The notes under the pieces were generated by a model. That model saw nothing but the letters and a program-made list of their open reading frames with translations, did not search any database and was not told where the DNA came from. This document shows positions 58,641 through 64,000 of a stretch of DNA of 64,000 nucleotides, one piece after another. This DNA comes from an uncultured Oscillospiraceae bacterium (GTDB taxonomy: Bacteria > Bacillota > Clostridia > Oscillospirales > Acutalibacteraceae), in NCBI GenBank assembly GCA_905192745.1, contig CAJJLZ010000006.1, positions 32,521 through 96,520 on the forward strand. Direction: 5' to 3'. Each line of letters starts with the position of its first letter. Positions within the stretch are counted from its first letter, which is position 1. A program made the translations under genes and the position numbers.

Positions 58641-59192
58641 TTATTGAGACACACCCGCGCTGTTTTGAGCAGAATGCGTGGAGTGCGTAAAGTTGGAAAA
58701 TTGAGCCGTCAGTTCCAGTGAGGGAATGGTCAGGGAAAGCAGGCTGCCGGTTTCCGGATCAGAAACCAAAGTAAATTCCCCGTCCAGCGAACTTCCTTTG
58801 GTGGCAACCCCCTCTTCCGTTACCGTCCGGTCCTCGTGCAGACCGAGCGCCGTATCCAACGCGCCGAGGATTCCTTTTCCCAGCGCGCTCTGCGGGATGG
58901 CGGAGGGGTCAACGTCAAAGGAAAGCCCGTGAAGCCGCAACTGTACGTTTTCACCGTCCCATTCCATCGACAGGCCGTTTAGGCTGGCCGGTTCCGTTAC
59001 CTCCATGCGCAGTGTGCCGGCGGTTTGGCGGGTGAGATGTCCTTTAACGTCCATATCCCGGTATTGTACGTCCATGTCACACTCGAAACCGGCGGTCACC
59101 GGCTCTTCCGTCCCTTTTTTTCCGGACGAACAGGCGGAGAGGCTAAACAGCGTCAGAGCGGACAGAAGAAGGCAGGACAGACGGCGAAGCAT
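58641..59192 (-). CDS. Predicted lipoprotein, unknown function
   Basis: 183 residues. The N-terminus is a lipoprotein signal peptide (MLRRLSCLLLSALTLFSLSACSS) with lipobox LSAC, so the mature protein should be anchored outside the membrane at Cys21. The rest is a beta-rich domain without recognised motifs (LRMEVTEPASLNGLSMEWDGENVQLRLHGLSFDVDP), loosely like LolA/DUF-type lipid-binding folds. It follows the NAD(P)HX repair gene by 12 bases and shares its transcript. AGGAGC precedes the ATG. Confidence 0.78.
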   Translation of the reverse strand: MLRRLSCLLLSALTLFSLSACSSGKKGTEEPVTAGFECDMDVQYRDMDVKGHLTRQTAGTLRMEVTEPASLNGLSMEWDGENVQLRLHGLSFDVDPSAIPQSALGKGILGALDTALGLHEDRTVTEEGVATKGSSLDGEFTLVSDPETGSLLSLTIPSLELTAQFSNFTHSTHSAQNSAGVSQ

Positions 59193-59204
59193 GGGCTTCA
59201 GCTC

Positions 59205-60752
59205 CTATTTTTCGAGATTTAAAAACAGTCCGCCCAATTCGTCGATCAGGTCCCGCGGAAGAAGAGCGTGTTGAGAAAGCCGCTCCGCCGCCCGGTCTCC
59301 GGCCATGCCGTGGAGATAAACGCCGCATATCGCCGCGTTCCGCGCGGGCATTCCCTGTGCCAGAAAGGAGGCGATCATCCCGGCCAGAACATCTCCGCTG
59401 CCGCCGGTGGCCATCCCGGGATTTCCGTTTGGATTGGTCAGCACCGTACCGTCCGGCGAGGCGACGACCGTTCGATGCCCCTTCAGCACAACGGTCACTC
59501 CATACGCCCCGGCAAAGCGGCGGGCGACGTTTTCCCGGTCGGCCTGTACTTCCGCGGTTGAAAGACCGGTCAGCCGGGCCATCTCTCCGGGATGCGGGGT
59601 GATAATCAGGGGAGCGCGTACTGTTTTCAATACAGATATATGCCGCGCGGCCAGATTTATACCATCCGCATCCAGAACCATGGGGCGTTCCGCCGTGCGG
59701 AGCAGGTCGAGAACCAGTTCCTCTGTTTCCGTCCGGGAGCCGAGACCGCAGCCGATCAGAAGCGCGGAAGCGCCGGCCGCCTGTTCCCGCAGTACGGCCC
59801 GGTTGGAGAGGGAAAGCCCGCCGTCCCCGTTTTCGTCAAGGAGGCAAAATACCGGTTCGCACAGCCGCGCCGCCGCAATAGGGTAAAGGGAACGGGGAAG
59901 GGCCAGAGAGAGCAGTCCAACCCCGCATCGCAGCGCGGACTCTGCCGCCATCAGCGCCGCGCCCATCATTCCGGCACTGCCGCAGAAGGCCAGCAGCGTT
60001 CCGTACGTTCCCTTATGAGAGTCCTCCGCCCGTCTCGGAAAACAGGGGCGCACCATGGCGAGGTCGATCACCGTACGGTCAGGACCGTACGGCTCGAGCA
60101 GGGCCGGATCAATGCCGATCTCGGCCACCTGAATCTCTCCGGTATAGAGGGAGGCGTTCGCTTCGGCCAGTCCGGCTTTCATCGCGGTGAAGGTAACGGT
60201 GAAGTCGGCCCGCAGCGTGTCCTCATCCGCTTCGCCGGTATCGCCGTTCAGCCCGCTCGGCACGTCCACCGCCGCGGTCGGAGCAGGGGAGGCGTTGGCG
60301 ACCCGGAACAGACTGCGAAGATAGTCGGGGAGCCGGCCGTGAAAACCGATGCCGTATACCGCGTCCACAATCAGCGCCGCTTCCCGTACGCTGCTGGCGG
60401 CAATATACGGCTCCGTCTCCAGACTGACCACCCCGATATCCAGCGTACGCAGTCGGGAGAACATTTCCCGGGCGTCCGCGGTCTGCGGCTGGCCGCAGGT
60501 CAGCACCACCGTGACGGAAGCGCCTTCGTTCAGCAGTTTCCGGGCGATCACAAAGCCGTCTCCGCCGTTGTTGCCCTTTCCGCACAGGATGGCGACCGGC
60601 CGGCCGGCCACCGGATACCGCTGACGGATCGTCTTGGCCGCCGCGCTTCCCGCGTTTTCCATCAGCCGCTGGTAATCCAGTCCGCTGTCTGCCGCCGCTT
60701 TTTCCACCTCGCGCATCTGGGCGCAGGTGAGGACTTTTTCCATCGTGTTCAT
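59205..60752 (-). CDS. nnr: Bifunctional NAD(P)H-hydrate epimerase and dehydratase
   Basis: This 515-residue enzyme repairs damaged NADH and NADPH hydrates. The N-terminal epimerase domain (1-210) has LMENAGSAAA, LCGKGNNGGDGFVIARKL and VDVPSGLNGDTGE; the C-terminal dehydratase (about 225-505) has GTLLAFCGSAGMMGAALMA, DADGINLAA, ITPHPGEMARLTG and MATGGSGDVLAG. Both active sites look intact. ATG 60752 follows AAGGAGG at 12 bases. It leads a two-gene unit with the lipoprotein. Confidence 0.94.
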   Translation of the reverse strand: MNTMEKVLTCAQMREVEKAAADSGLDYQRLMENAGSAAAKTIRQRYPVAGRPVAILCGKGNNGGDGFVIARKLLNEGASVTVVLTCGQPQTADAREMFSRLRTLDIGVVSLETEPYIAASSVREAALIVDAVYGIGFHGRLPDYLRSLFRVANASPAPTAAVDVPSGLNGDTGEADEDTLRADFTVTFTAMKAGLAEANASLYTGEIQVAEIGIDPALLEPYGPDRTVIDLAMVRPCFPRRAEDSHKGTYGTLLAFCGSAGMMGAALMAAESALRCGVGLLSLALPRSLYPIAAARLCEPVFCLLDENGDGGLSLSNRAVLREQAAGASALLIGCGLGSRTETEELVLDLLRTAERPMVLDADGINLAARHISVLKTVRAPLIITPHPGEMARLTGLSTAEVQADRENVARRFAGAYGVTVVLKGHRTVVASPDGTVLTNPNGNPGMATGGSGDVLAGMIASFLAQGMPARNAAICGVYLHGMAGDRAAERLSQHALLPRDLIDELGGLFLNLEK

Positions 60753-60778
60753 CGCGCTGTTGCCCTCCTTATAATCGG

Positions 60779-60808
60779 CAAAAAAGGGAAGGCGGCCGCC
60801 TTCCCTTT
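60779..60808 (-). terminator. Terminator of the DUF6106-like gene
   Basis: AAAGGGAAGGCGG and its mirror form a fully palindromic 26-base stem, followed on the minus strand by TTT GCC after the T-rich arm. It lies four bases past the stop codon. Confidence 0.7.
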
Positions 60809-60812
60809 GGAT

Positions 60813-61382
60813 TCAGATTTCTTCCGACGGCTCTTCCGCCGGTTCCGCCGGAATATCCGCCAGCTTTTTATTGGTTTCGCGCTGCACATACGCGGGCAGT
60901 CCGACAATCAGCGCGTCCAGCACCCGCCGTTCCGGCTGAAAGACGACCAGCGTATGCCCGCTTTTCTTGCTGCGATAGGTGAAGCACCACAGTCCCTCGT
61001 CCTGTTCGGACGGAGCAGCCATCACCTTCCGATCAAAGGGGCGGGAAGCATAGGCCGCCGCGTTGTACGGCTCGAGCACCTCCAGCTTGTTTCCAACGAC
61101 CGAAACGATCCGCTTGCGTTTCCGGCGGGCGATAATCTGGTCGATGTCGATATCGCCGTTGGTGACGCTGTACTCAAATTCCACATTCTGGCTGGTGATA
61201 AGCCACCATTCGCCGTAACCGAGCGCCACCACCAGCGCCGCAGCCAGAATGCTGAGAAAAGCGAAAAGAAAAGGGAAAGCAAAAAGCACAAGCAGAACGC
61301 AGAGGACAAGAGAGCCGATGATAATGGCCCATTCCTTCGCGCCTTTCCGTTTCGCCACGATCTGTTCCACAAACGTATCCAA
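60813..61382 (-). CDS. DUF6106-like membrane protein
   Basis: About 189 residues: DTFVEQIVAKRKGAKEWAIIIGSLVLCVLLVLFAFPFLFAFLSILAAALVVALGYGEWWL gives two helices near the N-terminus, followed by a soluble domain with EFEYSVTNGDIDIDQIIARRKRKRIVSV. The pattern is shared by a family I recall as DUF6106 in Clostridia; function unknown. TTG 61382 is preferred since AAAGGAG lies eight bases before it. Its tail is Pro/Glu-rich. Confidence 0.65.
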   Translation of the reverse strand: MDTFVEQIVAKRKGAKEWAIIIGSLVLCVLLVLFAFPFLFAFLSILAAALVVALGYGEWWLITSQNVEFEYSVTNGDIDIDQIIARRKRKRIVSVVGNKLEVLEPYNAAAYASRPFDRKVMAAPSEQDEGLWCFTYRSKKSGHTLVVFQPERRVLDALIVGLPAYVQRETNKKLADIPAEPAEEPSEEI

Positions 61383-61487
61383 ACCAAACACTCCTTTAAT
61401 TTTCGGACAACACGACAACCGGGATATCCCGCGTCGTTCGGCCGCAAGCTGCACCAGACTTATCGGCCAGAGCTTCTTTTAGATGGT

Positions 61488-61517
61488 ATTATAGCATAGC
61501 TCGGAAGGAAAAGGCAA
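61488..61517 (-). promoter_or_regulatory. Sigma-A promoter of the DUF6106-like gene
   Basis: On the minus strand TTGCCT, 18 bases, TATAAT, about 105 bases before the TTG start. Confidence 0.6.
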
Positions 61518-61629
61518 CGGATAGGCGGTCAGAATCTATGAATTTTGCGTAAATAAATCCAAAGTGCGGGCAGGAAGGGGATGGAATTTCCGACAACCTG
61601 AAAAAAATCCGATTTTTATTCCGCCGGAC

Positions 61630-61658
61630 TTGTCAATTCACAGAAACCGTGCTATAAT
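61630..61658 (+). promoter_or_regulatory. Sigma-A promoter of rpsB-tsf
   Basis: TTGTCA, 17 bases, TATAAT, about 105 bases before rpsB. Confidence 0.75.
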
Positions 61659-61678
61659 ATCACGGTTACAAAAACACA

Positions 61679-61734
61679 CGCAGGATTTTCCGCAGCCGGT
61701 GCCGCTCTACGGTGGCCGCGGGTGTGGTCCTGCG
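61679..61734 (+). promoter_or_regulatory. Structured rpsB leader (possible S2 autoregulatory site)
   Basis: CGCAGGA (61679-61685) pairs with TCCTGCG (61728-61734), enclosing GC-rich inner helices (CAGCCGGTGCCG; GGTGGCCGCGG). The fold ends six bases or so before the AAGGAGG region. Ribosomal protein S2 represses its own mRNA through leaders in other bacteria, so this is a candidate. Confidence 0.45.
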
Positions 61735-61761
61735 GAGGAAAAACCAAGGAGGAAAAGAACC

Positions 61762-62505
61762 ATGGCAGTCGTATCCATGAAACAGCTGCTGGAAGCCGGC
61801 GTCCATTTCGGACACCAGACCCGCCGCTGGAACCCCAAAATGGCTCCCTACATCTTCACGGAGCGCAACGGTATCTACATCATCGATCTGCAGAAGACCG
61901 TCCGCAAGCTGGAGGAAGCCTACATGTTCGTCCGCGATCTGGCGGCGAACGGCGAAACCGTCCTGTTTGTCGGCACCAAGAAGCAGGCGCAGGATTCCAT
62001 CCGCGAGGAAGCGGAGCGCGCCGGCGCGCACTTCGTTAACGCCCGGTGGCTCGGCGGTATGCTCACTAACTTCCGCACCATCCGCGGCCGGATCGCCCGG
62101 CTGAACCAGCTTAAGACGATGGAATCCGACGGCACCTTTGATCTTCTGCCCAAGAAGGAAGTTATTAAGCTGAATCATGAGATTGAGAAGCTTGAGAAAT
62201 TCCTCGGCGGCATCAAGGAAATGAAGAAGCTCCCCGGCGCTCTGTTCATCGTCGATCCCCGCAAGGAAAAGATCGCGGTGGCCGAGGCCCACAAGCTCGG
62301 GATCCCGATCGTGGCGATCGTGGACACCAACTGCGACCCGGACGAGGTCGATTATGTCATTCCCGGCAACGACGACGCGATCCGCGCCGTGAAGCTGATT
62401 GCCTCCACCATGGCGAACGCGATTATCGAAGGCCGTCAGGGTGAGGAAAACGCGGCGGAAGAAGAAGCGGCCGCGGGGGAAGAGACGGCGGAGAACAAGG
62501 AATAA
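61762..62505 (+). CDS. rpsB: 30S ribosomal protein S2
   Basis: This 247-residue protein has VSMKQLLEAGVHFGHQTRRWNPKMAPYIF, VGTKKQAQDSI, VNARWLGGMLTNFRTIR and VDPRKEKIAVAEAHKLGIPIVAIVDTNCDPD, all canonical. The acidic C-terminal tail (EENAAEEEAAAGEETAENKE) is common in Clostridia. AAGGAGG precedes the ATG. It is the first gene of the usual rpsB-tsf operon. Confidence 0.97.
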   Translation: MAVVSMKQLLEAGVHFGHQTRRWNPKMAPYIFTERNGIYIIDLQKTVRKLEEAYMFVRDLAANGETVLFVGTKKQAQDSIREEAERAGAHFVNARWLGGMLTNFRTIRGRIARLNQLKTMESDGTFDLLPKKEVIKLNHEIEKLEKFLGGIKEMKKLPGALFIVDPRKEKIAVAEAHKLGIPIVAIVDTNCDPDEVDYVIPGNDDAIRAVKLIASTMANAIIEGRQGEENAAEEEAAAGEETAENKE

Positions 62506-62577
62506 GAGGCGGCGCTGAAAGCGCGCTCCTTCCGACGGATTGAACCCTGTCATCCTATTTCATCCGGTCGATAGCGG

Positions 62578-62617
62578 AACTGCGCACCGGGCCTATCGTC
62601 CGATGCGCAGTTTTTTT
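62578..62617 (+). terminator. Terminator or attenuator between rpsB and tsf
   Basis: AACTGCGCA / TGCGCAGTT followed by TTTTTTT. It would reduce tsf relative to rpsB unless read through; no separate tsf promoter is obvious. Confidence 0.75.
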
Positions 62618-62697
62618 GAATCAGGGATTACCGGAATTTCCCGGAAGAATCGAGAAAGCTTTAAAGTTTTAAAAATAAATTGCAGGAGGAAAAGAAC

Positions 62698-63621
62698 ATG
62701 GCATTTACTGCGAAAGACGTACAGTTGCTGCGTGAAAGAACCGGCGTGGGCATGATGGACTGCAAAAAGGCGCTGACCCAGACCGACGGCGATATGGAAA
62801 AGGCGATCGATATTCTGCGTGAGAAGGGCCTTGCCGCCGCCGCGAAGAAGTCCGGCCGCATCGCCGCCGAGGGTATGGTTTATGCGTATGTTGATAACGC
62901 GAAGAAGGTCGGCGTTGTGGTGGAAGTCAACGCCGAAACCGACTTCGTGGCGAAGAACGCTGATTTTCAGGCGTTCGTGAAAACGGTGGCCGAGATCGTG
63001 GCGGATAAGAATCCGGCCGACATCGCCGCCCTGATGGAATGCCCGTTTGAAGGCGGCCAGACGGTCGCCGACGCGCTGCGGGACAAGATTCTGGTCATCG
63101 GCGAAAACCTTAGCATCCGCCGCTTCCTCCGGTATGAGGGCGACGTGGTGGCGTATGTCCACGGCGGCGGTCGGATCGGCGTGCTGGTCCGTTTCGACGC
63201 GGACGCCGCCTGCGCCGCTTCTGCGGAACTGCAGGAGTGCGGCAAGGATGTGGCGATGCAGATCGCCGCGTTGAATGCCGCTTATCTGAGCAAGGAGACC
63301 GTTCCGGCCGACGCGATTGAAAAGGAAAAGGAAATCCTGATCGCCCAGATCAAGAACGATCCGAAGAACGCCAGCAAGCCGGAGCAGATTATCCACAAGA
63401 TGGTGGATGGCCGGATCGGCAAGTTCTACGAGAACAACTGCCTGATGCAGCAGGCGTTTGTCAAGAACGGCGACGTCACGGTTGAGCAGTATGTTGCCGA
63501 TATGGCGAAAAAGGCCGGCGGTACGATGAAGGTTGTCGAATATGTCCGCTTTGAAAAGGGCGAAGGCCTTCAGAAGCGGGAGGACAATTTTGCGGACGAA
63601 GTCGCCAGCATGATGAAATAA
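62698..63621 (+). CDS. tsf: Elongation factor Ts
   Basis: This 307-residue nucleotide exchange factor for EF-Tu has the N-terminal UBA-like domain with LLRERTGVGMMDCKKALTQTDGDMEKAIDILREKG, then EVNAETDFVAKN and the second core domain (KNDPKNASKPEQIIHKMVDGRIGKFYEN). Full length. GCAGGAGG precedes ATG 62698. A good terminator follows. Confidence 0.97.
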   Translation: MAFTAKDVQLLRERTGVGMMDCKKALTQTDGDMEKAIDILREKGLAAAAKKSGRIAAEGMVYAYVDNAKKVGVVVEVNAETDFVAKNADFQAFVKTVAEIVADKNPADIAALMECPFEGGQTVADALRDKILVIGENLSIRRFLRYEGDVVAYVHGGGRIGVLVRFDADAACAASAELQECGKDVAMQIAALNAAYLSKETVPADAIEKEKEILIAQIKNDPKNASKPEQIIHKMVDGRIGKFYENNCLMQQAFVKNGDVTVEQYVADMAKKAGGTMKVVEYVRFEKGEGLQKREDNFADEVASMMK

Positions 63622-63653
63622 GCGGACTTACCGACCAATATCGATGAGAACCC

Positions 63654-63692
63654 GGGCGTCCTCCCTGTAAAGGAGGGCGCCCTTATCTTTTT
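63654..63692 (+). terminator. Terminator after tsf
   Basis: GGGCGTCCTCC / GGAGGGCGCCC with a seven-base loop, followed by TTATCTTTTT. Confidence 0.85.
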
Positions 63693-63766
63693 CCCCGATG
63701 AGGCGTTAAGCACCGGGGTTAATAATATATTAATCAACCGCTAAGGGAATCCATCGCCTTGTTGTA

Positions 63767-63795
63767 TTGACACGGTACGGCGGATTTTCTATACT
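63767..63795 (+). promoter_or_regulatory. Near-consensus promoter pointing into the IS element
   Basis: TTGACA, 17 bases, TATACT. The next sequence is a short hairpin (CTCCC/GGGAG) and then the IS3-type end, in which genes run the opposite way. Its original gene is probably on the far side of the insertion. Confidence 0.7.
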
Positions 63796-63839
63796 GAAAT
63801 CACTCCCGATGAATCAGGGAGACGGATACGGATTTCCCT

Positions 63840-64000
63840 TGTAATTTCGGCACTGTAAATTAAAAATGAAAAAATAGGACCCGAAATCAGCGAATATTGC
63901 TACGCAACGAGCAGAAGCTCGCGTTTGCGCTTTTTGGACAGTTTGAGGCCGGCGCACTGAGCTGGGGTAAGGTTGTTCAAAGCGGAATGAGGGCGGACGA
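63840..64000 (-). mobile_element. IS3-family insertion sequence, 3' end only
   Basis: The last 160 bases hold the tail of an IS3-type transposase on the minus strand plus about 60 bases of non-coding end. The outer boundary is a guess placed at a TG near 63840, since terminal repeats cannot be matched without the other end. Confidence 0.6.
63900..64000 (-). CDS. IS3-family transposase (InsF/OrfB type), C-terminal fragment
   Basis: The minus strand reads VRPHSALNNLTPAQCAGLKL...KRELLLVA then TAG. RPHSALNNLTPAQ is the well-known end of the DDE integrase domain of IS3/IS150-type transposases (family form RPHSALGYLTP..F). The gene runs in from beyond the right edge, so only 32 codons are visible. 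Function: cut-and-copy movement of the IS through a circular intermediate. Confidence 0.85.
   Translation of the reverse strand, partial: VRPHSALNNLTPAQCAGLKLSKKRKRELLLVA

Overview
The window looks like a stretch of chromosome from a GC-rich (high-50s % by eye), anaerobic, spore-forming Firmicute of the Clostridia, most like the Oscillospiraceae/Ruminococcaceae. The evidence is a trimeric electron-bifurcating [FeFe]-hydrogenase operon, a second sensory-type hydrogenase cassette, acetate kinase, a nine-gene V-type ATPase operon, two small CotF-type spore coat genes, HemZ, CdaA/CdaR, and Shine-Dalgarno sites of the AAGGAGG type. There are no tRNA or rRNA genes, CRISPR arrays or prophage. The only mobile DNA is the 3' end of an IS3-family element at the right edge.

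Layout. 0-13.5 kb: a PfkB sugar-phosphate kinase, a small membrane protein, a truncated heavy-metal-domain peptide beside thioredoxin, tmcAL and ackA reading apart from overlapping promoters, a DUF378 protein, an NhaC antiporter, two spore coat genes, a MazF toxin without a visible antitoxin, a GNAT enzyme, a CYTH protein, an AEC transporter, a Q/N-rich peptide, and a DUF3343 plus cysteine desulfurase pair. 13.6-28.9 kb: cdaA-cdaR (c-di-AMP synthesis), a large cytoplasmic-looking phosphoesterase, the operon recJ-relA-dtd-MBL-hemZ, and a Ca2+-type P-ATPase. 29-33.4 kb: two flavoproteins and a patatin-like phospholipase. 33.5-37.2 kb: DRTGG - HATPase - sensory [FeFe]-hydrogenase - DRTGG - PHP. 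37.1-40.6 kb: an AraC regulator, a 6S-like structured RNA candidate, a DUF1292 protein, about 700 nt of probable large structured non-coding RNA with its own promoter, and a TauE/SafE permease made as two half-proteins. 41-42.7 kb: a ProX/YbaK deacylase, a C_GCAxxG_C_C protein and a YfbR-type nucleotidase. 43-48.2 kb: the hydrogenase operon behind a Rex-like operator. 48.2-57.1 kb: the V-ATPase operon on the minus strand. 57.5-64 kb: a cysteine-synthase-like gene with an operator inside its promoter, a lipoprotein, NAD(P)HX repair, a DUF6106-like protein, rpsB-tsf, and the IS3 end.

How the parts fit. The hydrogenase operon re-oxidises NADH and ferredoxin with H2 production, AckA gives ATP and acetate, and a Rex site links hydrogenase expression to NADH/NAD+. 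The sensory cassette 6-10 kb upstream probably reports H2 or redox state. The V-ATPase rotor carries Na+-binding residues and an NhaC antiporter lies in the same window, which suggests a sodium cycle. Sulfur handling recurs (cysteine desulfurase/DUF3343, TauE/SafE, CysK-like). The least explained stretches are the two RNA candidates (38.2-38.4 and 39.04-39.79 kb), and these deserve the closest second look.
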